Part shown: positions 1 through 11,318 of the stretch, in pieces
Layout of the letters: the number at the start of each line of letters is the position of its first letter
Position numbering within the stretch: position 1 is the stretch's first letter
Assembly: GCF_000745265.1 (NCBI RefSeq)
Contig: NZ_JQNN01000001.1
Location: forward strand, 744,001 to 808,000
From: Massilia sp. 9096
Lineage (GTDB): Bacteria; Pseudomonadota; Gammaproteobacteria; Burkholderiales; Burkholderiaceae_D
Direction: 5' to 3'
Length of the DNA: 64,000 nt
Program-made: the position numbers and the translations under genes
Notes under the pieces: generated by a model
What the model saw: the letters and a program-made list of their open reading frames with translations, nothing else
Databases searched by the model: none
What the model was told of the DNA's origin: nothing

Positions 1-1383
<1,383 letters not shown>

Positions 1384-1405
1384 CAAAAAAAGGAGCCTCA
1401 TACGT

Positions 1406-2041
1406 ATGCAGTTGAAGACCGCTTTCACCGCAATCCTGGCCGTCGGCGCGCTCGTGGCCGGCGCCGCGCACGCCAGCGCGCTCGAGCAGTTCAAGAGTTT
1501 CGTCGCGAGCACGAAGTCGGCGCGCGGCGATTTCAACCAACTGCAGGTGCGCAAGTCGAAGGTCGCCAAGGCGCCGCAGACCTCGACCGGCACCTTCGTG
1601 TTCGCCCGTCCCGGCAAGTTCATCTGGACCTACCAGAAGCCGTACGAGCAGGTGCTGCAGGCCGACGGCGAAACGCTGTACATCTACGAAAAAGACCTGA
1701 ACCAGGTCACCACGCGCAAGCTGGGCAACGCGCTGGGCAGCTCGCCGGCTGCGATCCTGTTCGGCAGCAACGACCTGGAAAAGAACTTCACGCTGGCCGA
1801 AGCCGCCGACCGCAACCGCGACGGCCTGGAATGGCTGAGCGCCACGCCCAAGGCCAAGGACTCGACCTTCGCCCAGATCGCGATCGGCATGAAGGACGGG
1901 TTGCCGCAGCAGATGGAACTGAAGGACAACTTCGGCCAGACCTCGGTGCTCAAGTTCACCAGCTTCGAGCGCAATCCGGTGCTGGGCGCGCAGGCGTTCA
2001 AGTTCGAGGTGCCGAAGGGCGCGGAAGTCGTCAGCCAGTAA
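1406..2041 (+). CDS. lolA: Outer-membrane lipoprotein carrier protein LolA
   Basis: Periplasmic chaperone that takes mature lipoproteins from the LolCDE complex and hands them to LolB at the outer membrane. The 211-residue length is normal. Residues 1-23 form a signal peptide (Lys4, hydrophobic core, AHA before the likely cleavage site). The body has the LolA pattern: an ARGDFNQ-type first strand, TSTGTFVFARPGKFIWTYQKPYEQ, and ILFGSNDLEKNF. The start is fixed by a strong AAAGGAG 9-14 bases upstream. It sits between ftsK and rarA, the usual betaproteobacterial arrangement, probably in the ftsK transcription unit given the 22-base gap. Confidence 0.96.
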   Translation: MQLKTAFTAILAVGALVAGAAHASALEQFKSFVASTKSARGDFNQLQVRKSKVAKAPQTSTGTFVFARPGKFIWTYQKPYEQVLQADGETLYIYEKDLNQVTTRKLGNALGSSPAAILFGSNDLEKNFTLAEAADRNRDGLEWLSATPKAKDSTFAQIAIGMKDGLPQQMELKDNFGQTSVLKFTSFERNPVLGAQAFKFEVPKGAEVVSQ

Positions 2042-2149
2042 TCGTCATCGAATCGGGGCTTCGCATGGGCGCGCCTGCGCCTGCGCATACGGCCCCGCCG
2101 GTCATCCGTTACACTTGCGCTTTCGACGCAACGGCCGCACATTGGCTGC

Positions 2150-3472
2150 ATGAACAACGTGGATGACCTTTTCAAGACCGAGCCTTCGCCGCCGCTGGCC
2201 GAAGCGCTGCGCCCCAAGACCATCGCCGAGGTGATCGGCCAGAGCCACCTGCTGGGCCCGGGCAAGCCGCTCAACCTGGTGTTCCAGTCGGGCAGGCCGC
2301 ATTCGATGATCCTGTGGGGCCCGCCCGGGGTCGGCAAGACCACGCTGGCGCGCCTGACGGCCAACGCCTTCGACTGCGAATTCATCGCCTTGTCGGCGGT
2401 GCTGTCGGGCGTGAAGGACATCCGCGCCTCGATCGATCAGGCCGGGCACTACCTGGCCGGCGGCAAGCACACCATCCTGTTCATCGACGAGATCCACCGC
2501 TTCAACAAGAGCCAGCAGGATGCGCTGCTGCCGTTCGTCGAAAGCGGCCTGGTCACGCTGATCGGCGCCACCACCGAAAACCCGTCATTCGAGGTCAACT
2601 CGGCATTGCTGTCGCGCGCCCAGGTCTACGTGCTCAAGGCCCTGACCGAGGACGAGCTGCGCCAGCTGCTCGCGCGCGCGCGCGAGCGCGTGATGCCCCA
2701 GCTGGAATTCGACGAAGTGGCGATCACGACCCTGGTCGGCTACGCCGATGGCGACGCGCGCCGCTTCCTCAACCTGCTGGAACAGACCAAGACCTCGGCC
2801 GACACGTCCGGCGTGAGCCGCATCACCGGCGAGTTCGTCGAAAACGCGCTGACGCTGAACGCGCGCCGCTTCGACAAGGGCGGCGACAACTTCTACGACC
2901 AGATCTCGGCGCTGCACAAATCCGTGCGCGGTTCGCACCCGGACGCCGCGCTGTACTGGCTATGCCGCATGCTCGATGGCGGCGCCGACCCGAAATACCT
3001 GGCGCGGCGCATCGTGCGCATGGCCTGGGAAGATATCGGCATCGCCGACCCGCGCGCGATCCAGCTGGCCAACGACGCCGCCGAGACCTTCGAGCGCCTC
3101 GGCTCGCCGGAAGGGGAGCTGGCGCTGGGCCAGGCCGTGATCTATCTCGCCATCGCCGCCAAGAGCAATGCCGGCTACAACGCCTTCAACGCCGCCATGG
3201 CCTTCGTCAGGAAGGACAAGTCGCGCGAGGTGCCGGTGCACCTGCGCAATGCGCCGACCAAGCTGATGAAGGAACTCGGCTACGGCCACGAGTACCGCTA
3301 CGCCCACGACGAACCGAATGCGTACGCGGCCGGCGAGACCTACCTGCCCGACGGCATGCCCGAGCCGGGCTGGTACCAGCCGGTGCCGCGCGGGATCGAG
3401 GCCAAGATCGGCGAGAAGCTGGCCTGGCTGCGCAGCCTGGACGAGGATGCGCGCGGCGGCTCCGGCGACTGA
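2150..3472 (+). CDS. rarA: Replication-associated recombination protein A (RarA/MgsA AAA+ ATPase)
   Basis: AAA+ clamp-loader-like ATPase acting at stalled replication forks. The protein has 440 residues, the usual length. It shows Walker [10 protein letters not shown] near residue 57, Walker [16 protein letters not shown] near residue 108, sensor 1 [12 protein letters not shown], and the C-terminal MgsA domain ([18 protein letters not shown], then [12 protein letters not shown]). It follows lolA by 108 bases and precedes serS, an order frequent in Burkholderiales. The start ATG lacks a strong Shine-Dalgarno, but the N-terminus NNVDDLF...[11 protein letters not shown] is typical. Not obviously regulated by anything visible here. 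Confidence 0.95.
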   Translation: MNNVDDLFKTEPSPPLAEALRPKTIAEVIGQSHLLGPGKPLNLVFQSGRPHSMILWGPPGVGKTTLARLTANAFDCEFIALSAVLSGVKDIRASIDQAGHYLAGGKHTILFIDEIHRFNKSQQDALLPFVESGLVTLIGATTENPSFEVNSALLSRAQVYVLKALTEDELRQLLARARERVMPQLEFDEVAITTLVGYADGDARRFLNLLEQTKTSADTSGVSRITGEFVENALTLNARRFDKGGDNFYDQISALHKSVRGSHPDAALYWLCRMLDGGADPKYLARRIVRMAWEDIGIADPRAIQLANDAAETFERLGSPEGELALGQAVIYLAIAAKSNAGYNAFNAAMAFVRKDKSREVPVHLRNAPTKLMKELGYGHEYRYAHDEPNAYAAGETYLPDGMPEPGWYQPVPRGIEAKIGEKLAWLRSLDEDARGGSGD

Positions 3473-3475
3473 GCG

Positions 3476-5057
<1,582 letters not shown>

Positions 5058-5136
5058 GTACGGCGTAAATAGCTCTTCCGTTTTTGCGGGAGGCTGCTAT
5101 AATGTGGCCTCTCGCGAACGACCAGCGACCTGAAAC

Positions 5137-5226
<90 letters not shown>

Positions 5227-5237
5227 AGAAATAAAAC

Positions 5238-5260
5238 AGGCCCCATCGGGGCCTTTTTTA
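5238..5260 (+). terminator. Rho-independent terminator after tRNA-Ser copy 1
   Basis: AGGCCCC/GGGGCCT stem with a 3-base loop followed by a T tract. The same terminator, base for base, follows copy 2. Confidence 0.9.
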
Positions 5261-5265
5261 TTTTG

Positions 5266-5483
5266 TGGCGGAGAGGAGGGAGCGCCTGCGCGCTCCCCGG
5301 GTGGGATTCGAAGCCGCGCGCGTACTCGCGCGCGGGCGGCCCGCGGAACGTGGGCGAATCCCACCCCTTTGTTGGGTGCCGCCCCGGCGGCACCCAACAA
5401 AGTACATCGTGTGCAGGCCTGCGGCCCACACACGATGCGCACCGCCAGCTGAAGCCTCGTGCGCAGCACGGGCGCCGCACACC
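5266..5483 (+). repeat. tRNA-Ser-associated palindrome cassette, copy A
   Basis: Non-coding stretch that closely matches 9335-9551. It contains in order: an inverted copy of the tRNA 3' end (TGGCGGAGAGG at about 5266, GGTGGGATTCGAA about 5299-5311) split by a GGAGCGCC/GCGCTCC hairpin; a CGCGCGCG-TACT-CGCGCGCG palindrome (about 5315-5334); a direct fragment of the tRNA T arm (GCGAATCCCACCC, about 5354-5366); a 16-bp stem TTTGTTGGG.../...CCCAACAAA at 5368-5401; a CATCGTGTG/CACACGATG stem at 5405-5437; and one GCCTCGTGC/GCACGGGC unit at 5452-5473. The structure is seen directly; function is unknown. Confidence 0.8.
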
Positions 5484-5599
5484 CCATCTTGAAGCCGTCG
5501 CACGCCCCAAGCCTCGTGCGCAGCACGGGCAGCACGGGCATCACGCAACTTACTCACGCCCGCGCAATCCCTATGCCAAGCCTCGCGCGCAGCGCGGGC
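5452..5599 (+). repeat. Array of 22-bp imperfect palindromes
   Basis: Three units of the form AAGCCTCGTGCGCAGCACGGGC start at 5452, 5509 and 5578. The third has the stem changed to CGCGC/GCGCG with both arms altered, so pairing is preserved. Two more units lie at 9520 and 9562 after the second tRNA-Ser. The array fills the gap between the tRNA and the DUF1857 gene. Confidence 0.7.
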
Positions 5600-5637
5600 A
5601 TCACCGGACCACCGCTCGCACGCGCGCAAGCCGCCCC

Positions 5638-6111
5638 TCAAAGCCTGCCCTCAGCCACCAGCTCCCGCGTCTTCCTCAACGTCGACAGCAACGCCGCCTT
5701 GTACCCCTGCTCGCTGTCGAACACCGCCTGCTCCGCCCGTTCCTCCGGCCCGCCGGGCGCCTTCCCGCGCAGCCCGAGATAGCCATAAAACTTCAGCTGC
5801 AGCGCGCCGGCATCGTCTTCGAACAACTGATTGACGATCACTCCCTCGCGCGGCCCGGTCGTCTGGAAGAACGACACCTTCTTCTCGTCCTCAAAGACGA
5901 TGATTTCCCGCAGCGCTTGCCCGCCGATGACCGCCTCGCGCACGATATGCGTCGCACTTTCCTCCACCACATCACAGCGCGTGCACAAGCCCGGCGGCAG
6001 GAACAGCCGCGCATCGCGCGCCTTGAGCACCAGCCCCGCCCAGGCCTGGGCCCGGGTCAGAACAGCTTCACCTTCCGGATTGACCGGCACGGCCGCAGTC
6101 GAATAGATCAT
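5638..6111 (-). CDS. DUF1857 / AtaL-like SRPBCC-fold protein
   Basis: A 157-residue cytosolic protein of the DUF1857 (AtaL-like) family, a START/SRPBCC-type fold of unknown ligand. The family pattern is visible: MIYSTAAVPVNPEGEAVLTR, AWAGLVLKARDARLFLPPG, CDVVEE and a C-terminal EQGYKAALLSTLRKTREL helix. The start at 6111 is supported by AAGGAG 8-13 bases upstream; a longer reading to 6189 has no ribosome-binding site. It ends 27 bases before the next minus-strand gene start region and is likely co-transcribed with the NmrA-like reductase upstream (38-base gap), which suggests a small-molecule or redox role, but no substrate can be inferred. Confidence 0.85.
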   Translation of the reverse strand: MIYSTAAVPVNPEGEAVLTRAQAWAGLVLKARDARLFLPPGLCTRCDVVEESATHIVREAVIGGQALREIIVFEDEKKVSFFQTTGPREGVIVNQLFEDDAGALQLKFYGYLGLRGKAPGGPEERAEQAVFDSEQGYKAALLSTLRKTRELVAEGRL

Positions 6112-6148
6112 GATGATTCTCCTTGAATGAATGAATAGATGGGCAGGT

Positions 6149-7030
6149 TCAGGCGTTGGCAGCAGCCTGCGCCGCGACACCTTCCGCAAATGCGCGATAC
6201 GAGCGCAGCGGCCGCCCCAGCAGGGCAGTGAGGCGCACCACGTCCCCGGCTTCCGGCGCCATCCCGTCCGTCAGAAAACGCTGGCTCATCAGGCGCATGT
6301 CGTACGCCATCCACCCCGGCATGAACTGGCGCAGGTTCTGCTCGAAGCCGGCCGTATCGTCGCCGCCATACGCCACCTCCCGCCCCAGCACGCTTGACCA
6401 GATCGCCGCGATGTCGGTGCCGGTGAGCGTGTCCGGCCCGACCAGGTTGATGCGTTCCAATGGCATCGGGCGGGTCGCGTGAGCGCGGTGGATCAGCTCG
6501 ATCGCCGCGACTTCCCCGATGTCGCGCGGGTCGACCATGGCCAGGCCGCGCGCGCCGACCGGCATCGGGTACACGCCGTGCTGCAGCACCACGTCCTTGA
6601 TGGTCAGGTCGTTGCTCGTGAAGTAGGCCGGGCGCAGGATCGTGGCACTGAACCCCATCTGCTCGAGCATGCGCTCGACCCCGAACTTGCCGGCGAAGTG
6701 GGGCACGTTCACATACACGTCGCTGTGGATGACCGACAGGTAGACGACGCGGTCGATGCCGGCTTCCTTGGCGACGTTGAGCGCGATTAGCGCCTGGGTG
6801 AATTCGTCGGGCGTGACGGCGTTCAGCAGGAACAGCGCCGAGACGCCCCGGTAGGCGCTGCGCAGCGAATCCGGATCGAGCATGTCGCCCTTTGCGATCT
6901 CGACTTGCGGTGGAAAGTCCGCCTTGGCCGGATCGCGCACCAGGGCGCGCACCTTGGCGCCGCGCTGGACGAGTTGGTCGACGATGTGTTTGCCGATGGT
7001 GCCGGTGGCGCCGGTAACGAGGATGGTCAT
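6149..7030 (-). CDS. NmrA-like/atypical SDR NAD(P)-binding oxidoreductase
   Basis: A 293-residue Rossmann-fold protein of the atypical short-chain dehydrogenase group (NmrA/quinone-oxidoreductase-2 type). The cofactor motif TGATGTIG is at residues 6-13, an ALVRDP loop follows beta-2 (suggesting NADP preference), and the ILRPAYFTSN segment is typical. These proteins often reduce quinones, azo compounds or act as redox sensors; substrate is unknown here. It is divergent from a LysR gene 110 bases away, with a perfect dyad between them, so the LysR protein probably controls it. The downstream DUF1857 gene is close enough to share the transcript. Confidence 0.88.
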   Translation of the reverse strand: MTILVTGATGTIGKHIVDQLVQRGAKVRALVRDPAKADFPPQVEIAKGDMLDPDSLRSAYRGVSALFLLNAVTPDEFTQALIALNVAKEAGIDRVVYLSVIHSDVYVNVPHFAGKFGVERMLEQMGFSATILRPAYFTSNDLTIKDVVLQHGVYPMPVGARGLAMVDPRDIGEVAAIELIHRAHATRPMPLERINLVGPDTLTGTDIAAIWSSVLGREVAYGGDDTAGFEQNLRQFMPGWMAYDMRLMSQRFLTDGMAPEAGDVVRLTALLGRPLRSYRAFAEGVAAQAAANA

Positions 7031-7110
7031 GGTATCGCTCCTTGGAAGGTTGTTTGTCGAAATGACGATTCCATCTTATGCATTCCACAGGTGGGCCGAT
7101 AGCCGTTATA

Positions 7111-7129
7111 GTGAGACCTTGCGTCTCAC
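7111..7129. promoter_or_regulatory. Probable LysR-type operator
   Basis: Perfect inverted repeat GTGAGAC-CTTGC-GTCTCAC, 12 bases upstream of the lysR-type start and within the divergent promoter region; a TTATAG immediately before it could be the -10 of the regulator gene, which would make autorepression possible. Confidence 0.55.
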
Positions 7130-7140
7130 CGGTGAAACAC

Positions 7141-8034
7141 ATGGATCTGCTCGCCCTTGCCGACTTCAACCTGGTTGCCCGCCACGGCGGGTTCGGCCGC
7201 GCCGCGCGCGCGAGCGGGCGCCCGAAGGCGACGCTGTCGCGCCGGGTCGCCGAGCTCGAGGCCAGCCTCGGCCTGCGCCTGCTCGAGCGCGGCGCGCGCA
7301 CGCTCAAGCTGACGCAGGAAGGACAGGCGCTGCATGCGCGCACCTCGGTGCTGCTGGGCGAGATCGACGAGGCCGCCGCCGCCATCGCGTCGGGCGGCGA
7401 CCGGCCGCGCGGCCGCCTGCGCATCAGCGCACCGCTGCTGTTCTCGCAGACCGCGATGGGCAAGATCGCGGCCGGCTTCGCGCTGGCCTGTCCGGAGGTG
7501 CGGCTGGAAGTGACGACCGAGGACCGCGGCGTCGACATGGTCGAGGAGGGCTACGACCTGGTGCTGCGCGTGAATCCCGATCCGGACGAAAGCCTGGTCG
7601 GACGCGTGTTCCTGCGCGACCGGCTGGTGATCGTGGCCAAGCCCGGCCTGGCGCGGCCCGTGGATGGCGCGCCCGTGGCGGCCGTGGTACGCGGATCGGC
7701 CGAACGCGGCGGCGCCTGGACGATGAGGACGGCGGCGGGCGTCGACAGCATCGCCATCGACCCGGTGCTGGGCCTGTCGTCGTTGATGATGGTGCGCGAC
7801 GCGGTGCGCATGGGCGTCGGCGTGGGCCGGTTGCCGCTGTCGCTGGTGAGCCACGACCTGGCGGCCGGCAGCCTGGTGCAGTGGGGCGATGCCGACGTCC
7901 CCGAGATCGCCCTGTGGGCGCTGTACCCGTCGCGCCGGCTGCTCAGCGCGCGGGTGTCGGCGTTTCTCGACTATTTGAGAAGCGCCTTTCCGGAGGGGAC
8001 GCCGGACGAGCTGGCGGCCTACGTCGCCGCTTGA
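7141..8034 (+). CDS. LysR-family transcriptional regulator
   Basis: A 297-residue regulator with an N-terminal winged helix (residues 1-60: NLVARHGGFGRAARASGRP then ATLSRRVAELEASLGLRLLER) and a periplasmic-binding-protein-like effector domain (from about residue 85: GRLRISAPLLFSQTAMGKIA). The ATG at 7141 gives the standard LysR N-terminus; the upstream in-frame ATG at 7078 would add residues over the operator. It is transcribed away from the NmrA-like reductase, the classic arrangement for a LysR protein and its target. The effector is unknown. Confidence 0.92.
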   Translation: MDLLALADFNLVARHGGFGRAARASGRPKATLSRRVAELEASLGLRLLERGARTLKLTQEGQALHARTSVLLGEIDEAAAAIASGGDRPRGRLRISAPLLFSQTAMGKIAAGFALACPEVRLEVTTEDRGVDMVEEGYDLVLRVNPDPDESLVGRVFLRDRLVIVAKPGLARPVDGAPVAAVVRGSAERGGAWTMRTAAGVDSIAIDPVLGLSSLMMVRDAVRMGVGVGRLPLSLVSHDLAAGSLVQWGDADVPEIALWALYPSRRLLSARVSAFLDYLRSAFPEGTPDELAAYVAA

Positions 8035-8059
8035 CCACGCCCGCGCCGAGCCGGCCGGG

Positions 8060-9076
8060 TCACTGGCACTGCGTGTTCCAGTTTTTCAGGATCTCGCGCA
8101 GCAGTTTGCCGGAGTCGGTCAGGTCATTGTCCGTCCACGGCCCGGTGCCGGAAGTGCCGGGCTTGAACAGCGAGGCGCCTTCCTTGCGGTCGCTGACCGC
8201 CCACTGCGCCTGGCTCAGGCAATGCGCGCGCAGGTAATCCTGCCAGCGCCGGGTTTCCGCGACGTCGACGGCGCCGTTGCCGTCGGCATCGACCGAGCCC
8301 CATTCGGTCACGAACAGCGGCGCCCCTTTGCTCATCGCCACATCGGCCTTGTCGCGCAAGAACTGCTTGTGGGTGCCGGCATAAAAGTGCAGCGAATACA
8401 GCAGGTTGGGGCCCTTGAGCGGATCGGCGGCGGCGAGGTCGACGTCCTGCGACCAGGTCGGCGTGCCGACCACGATCAGGTTGTCCGGGTCGATCGCGCG
8501 GATGGCGCCGATCACCTTGTCGGCATACGGCTTGATGGTCTGGCTCCAGGACACGTCCTTCAGCGGCTCGTTGTACAGCTCGTAGATCACGTTGGGGGTG
8601 CGGCCATATTTTTTGGCCATGCGCTGGAAGAAGGCGACCGCCTGGTCCGAATACTGTTCGGCGTGGTGCGAATGCCAGTCGATGATCACGTACACACCGT
8701 TGGCGATGGCCGCATCGACGAGCGTCTCGACACGCTTCTCGTTGGCCGGGTCCTGCAAGAAACCACCCTTGGCGTCGACCCCCATCGCCGCGCGCACGAT
8801 CGACGCATGCCAGTCGGTGGCGAAGGTCTTGACCGCGTTGGCGTTGTAGAACTTTTCCTGGCCCCAGCCGGTGTTCGACCAGAAGAAGCTGGGACCAGCG
8901 AGGGCGACCGGCTTGCCGTGCTGGTCGAGTACGCGGCTGCCTTCGACGTGGAGGGCGCCGTGCGTTTCGACGGGGGTGGCGGCGCTGGCTGAGGTGGCGG
9001 CGGCAAGGCAGAGTGCGGCGAAGAGGGCTGCGGATGTCATGGATGGCGTGGGTGGATGGACGATGCGACCCATCAT
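8060..9076 (-). CDS. Secreted endoglucanase, glycoside hydrolase family 5
   Basis: Exported beta-1,4-endoglucanase-type enzyme of 338 residues. The catalytic acid/base Glu is in YELYNEP (about residue 170) and the nucleophile Glu in FVTEWGS (about residue 258). Other GH5 signatures are IVRAAMGV, the IIDWHSHHAEQ strand, SLHFYAGTH and AQWAVSD. The first 32 residues are a signal peptide; the ATG at 9076 is preferred over one at 9040 because it supplies an Arg to the n-region, though neither has a clear ribosome-binding site. TTATAT about 30 bases upstream may be a -10. It stands alone between the LysR gene and tRNA-Ser copy 2. Confidence 0.93.
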   Translation of the reverse strand: MMGRIVHPPTPSMTSAALFAALCLAAATSASAATPVETHGALHVEGSRVLDQHGKPVALAGPSFFWSNTGWGQEKFYNANAVKTFATDWHASIVRAAMGVDAKGGFLQDPANEKRVETLVDAAIANGVYVIIDWHSHHAEQYSDQAVAFFQRMAKKYGRTPNVIYELYNEPLKDVSWSQTIKPYADKVIGAIRAIDPDNLIVVGTPTWSQDVDLAAADPLKGPNLLYSLHFYAGTHKQFLRDKADVAMSKGAPLFVTEWGSVDADGNGAVDVAETRRWQDYLRAHCLSQAQWAVSDRKEGASLFKPGTSGTGPWTDNDLTDSGKLLREILKNWNTQCQ

Positions 9077-9143
9077 AAAGAGCGCTCGCGCGGCTTGTAT
9101 ATAAGGAATTCATCGACATGCGCCCGCCGCGCACGCCATGCAC

Positions 9144-9172
9144 TTGCGATAATCTCAACCGCCCTCTATAAT
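9144..9172 (+). promoter_or_regulatory. Promoter of tRNA-Ser copy 2
   Basis: TTGCGA, 17-base spacer, TATAAT (9167-9172), 33 bases upstream of the mature tRNA. The -10 and the following leader are shared with copy 1, but the -35 element is not. Confidence 0.75.
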
Positions 9173-9205
9173 GCAGCCTCTCGCGAACGACCAGCGACCT
9201 GAAAC

Positions 9206-9295
<90 letters not shown>

Positions 9296-9306
9296 AGAAA
9301 TAAAAC

Positions 9307-9329
9307 AGGCCCCATCGGGGCCTTTTTTA
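9307..9329 (+). terminator. Rho-independent terminator after tRNA-Ser copy 2
   Basis: AGGCCCC/GGGGCCT stem and T tract, identical to the one after copy 1. Confidence 0.9.
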
Positions 9330-9334
9330 TTTTG

Positions 9335-9583
9335 TGGCGGAGAGGAGGGGAGCGCCTGCGCGCTCCCCGGGTGGGATTCGAAGCCGCGCGCGTACTCGCG
9401 CGCGGGCGGCCCGCCGCAGGTGGGCGAATCCCACTCTTTGTTGGGGAGCGCCAAGGCGCTCCCCAACAAAGTGCATCGTGTGCAGGCCTGCGGCCACACA
9501 CGATGCGCCCCGCCAGCCAAAGCCTCGTGCGCAGCACGGGCGCCGCACACCACAAACAAAAAAGCCTCGCGCTCCGCGCGGGC
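9335..9583 (+). repeat. tRNA-Ser-associated palindrome cassette, copy B
   Basis: Same order of elements as copy A (5266-5483): split inverted tRNA 3' end, CGCGCGCG-TACT-CGCGCGCG palindrome, T-arm fragment, 16-bp stem at 9437-9470, CATCGTGTG/CACACGATG stem at 9474-9505, and two GCCTCG... units at 9520 and 9562. The 16-bp stem differs from copy A at three base pairs, and each change is matched on the opposite arm. No coding sequence is credible here. Confidence 0.8.
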
Positions 9584-9599
9584 GCCCCACGCCCGCTAC

Positions 9600-9672
9600 C
9601 GCATGCACACGCGCACACGCTCCCACACGCACGCGCCCACACGCACACACGCACACACGCACACGCGCGAGC
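9600..9672 (+). repeat. CA/CGCA-rich low-complexity tract
   Basis: Alternating pyrimidine-purine run built of CACACG and CACGCG words. It lies between the palindrome cassette and the AT-richer promoter region of the outer-membrane protein. The rest of 9673-9904 holds C-rich sequence and an AT-rich stretch (about 9810-9845) but no gene. Confidence 0.7.
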
Positions 9673-9904
9673 TACCCCCACGCACACTCCAAACCCGACC
9701 GCCAACCTTCGTATCTACCACCACCTCCCACCCCTCATCCGCGCGCACACGCACACAACCCCCTCCTGTCGCACCCCCGCAACCACCCCCATCAATCGTG
9801 CGCATGCACTCCGAATAATTAACCATAATCACTACAAATTACTGACCGCTGAGTCATTGAATCTCATCATGAAGAACCGTCACGCCCGCATATCCGGAGG
9901 ACCC

Positions 9905-10774
9905 ATGTCGCACGCCGTATCCCCGCGCCGCCCGGCGCTCGCACTCACCCTGCAAGCCGCCATCCTGAGCACCGCCTTCGGCGCCGTCGCCGCCCACGCC
10001 GAGCCATCGCCGGCCCTCGACCGCGTCAGCGTGTCGGTCGGCGGCTTCATCGCCAAACCGAAGATCCAGGCCGACGGCGACAGCGCCTACGGCTACCTCG
10101 AGACGCCCGAAGGCGAAGGCGGCCACACCACGCTGCCGCGCATCAAGGCCGACGTCCTGCTGGGCGACAGCCAGGGCATCTCGCTCGACTACTTCCGCTA
10201 CGACAAGGATTACAACCCGACCCTGAGCGGCGCGACCACCTACCAGGGCCAGCCGATCAGCGGCAACGCCAGCGTGTACGGCAACCTGCGCCTGGACGTG
10301 GCCCAGCTGGCCTACCGCTGGTGGATCGGCCACCAGAACGACGTGTTCGGCATCGGCGTCGGCGCGGCCTACCTGCATGCGCGCGTCGAAGGCAGTGTCG
10401 AGGGCCAGGTCAGCACCCAGGGCCCCGTCACCGTCGGCGGCTTCACGATTCCGCAGCAGACCCGCACCTTCAGCGGCAGCGGCTCGGCCAGCGAGAACGG
10501 CTTCGCGCCGCTGATCGAACTCGCCTGGCGCCATTCGATCCGCCAGGACCTGCGGGTGTATGCCGAAGCGTCGGGTATCAAGAAAAACGGCGGCAATGTC
10601 GACGGCCACATCTACGGCGGCACGGTCGGCGTCGAGTGGCTGCCGGCCCGTAACATCGGCGTCGCGCTCGACTATGGCGTGCAGAAGGTGCAACTGTCGC
10701 GCAACGGCGATCGCCGGGCCGACCTCGACCTGCGCCTGACCGGCCCGTCGGCCTACGTCAAGCTGCGCTTCTGA
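9905..10774 (+). CDS. Outer-membrane beta-barrel protein (unidentified)
   Basis: A 289-residue exported protein with a signal peptide (residues 1-about 38, ending AVAAHAEP) and alternating hydrophobic/polar strands typical of small outer-membrane barrels: RVSVSVGGFIAKP, GISLDYFRYDKDY, NVFGIGVGAAYLHARVEG, LRVYAEASGI, GTVGVEWLPARNIGVALDYG, and a last strand PSAYVKLRF ending in phenylalanine as barrels do. The start at 9905 has GGAGGA 9 bases upstream; an ATG at 9869 lacks one. The N-terminal motif resembles surface barrel proteins of unknown function, and no transporter or enzyme signature is visible. It is probably monocistronic. Confidence 0.8.
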   Translation: MSHAVSPRRPALALTLQAAILSTAFGAVAAHAEPSPALDRVSVSVGGFIAKPKIQADGDSAYGYLETPEGEGGHTTLPRIKADVLLGDSQGISLDYFRYDKDYNPTLSGATTYQGQPISGNASVYGNLRLDVAQLAYRWWIGHQNDVFGIGVGAAYLHARVEGSVEGQVSTQGPVTVGGFTIPQQTRTFSGSGSASENGFAPLIELAWRHSIRQDLRVYAEASGIKKNGGNVDGHIYGGTVGVEWLPARNIGVALDYGVQKVQLSRNGDRRADLDLRLTGPSAYVKLRF

Positions 10775-10853
10775 GCAGGCGCGTGCGGCGGCGCATGGCA
10801 GGGACGACTGGGCTATGATCGGACACCTCATCGATTCCGACAGGAGCCCGACC

Positions 10854-11294
10854 ATGTTCGATACCGCCCGCCGCATCATGTTCCGTCCAGCCGCCGCGCT
10901 GCTCGCCGCCCTCTGCGCGAGCGCGTGTGCGCCCGCCGCCGCCCAGAGCGTCGGCGCGCCTTCCGCCGGCAGCGCGGCCTCGACGCCCGACAACGCCATC
11001 CTGCTGACCATCTTCCTCAAGCACGACCAGTCGCGCCCGCTCGCCGACCTGAACGCCCAGCTGGCCAAGCAGGGCTTTTACAAGGCCTTTCCGCCCCAGG
11101 GTGTCGAAGTGGTGAGCTGGTACGTGCAGATGGGCATCGGCCAGGTGATCACCGTGCGCCTGCCGGCTTCGCGCCTGCGCGAAGTCAACCGCGTGCTCGA
11201 GGACACCGCCTGGGGCGCCTACCGCACCGAGTTCTATCCGACTTACGACTACAAGGCGGTCGGGCTGGCCGAGCACGAGAAGGCGCTCAGATAA
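10854..11294 (+). CDS. Exported hypothetical protein
   Basis: A 146-residue protein with a signal sequence (residues 1-30, RRIMFRPAAALLAALCASAC, then AAAQS). The mature part is compact (DNAILLTIFLKHDQSRPLAD, GFYKAFPPQGVEVVSWYVQM, GIGQVITVRLPASRLREVNR, WGAYRTEFYPTYDYK). The ATG at 10854 has AGGAG at the right distance. I do not recognise a family; the conserved-looking DNAILLTIFLKHDQS and QVITVRLP segments suggest a small alpha/beta domain. It is convergent with the methyltransferase gene. Confidence 0.75.
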   Translation: MFDTARRIMFRPAAALLAALCASACAPAAAQSVGAPSAGSAASTPDNAILLTIFLKHDQSRPLADLNAQLAKQGFYKAFPPQGVEVVSWYVQMGIGQVITVRLPASRLREVNRVLEDTAWGAYRTEFYPTYDYKAVGLAEHEKALR

Positions 11295-11318
11295 GCGCCA
11301 AACGGGTGCTCGATCGCG

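Noticed and set aside
9600..9690. Possible CRISPR-like array in the CA-rich tract
   Set aside because: Units are 2-6 bases, there are no spaced repeats or spacers and no cas genes; it is simple-sequence DNA.
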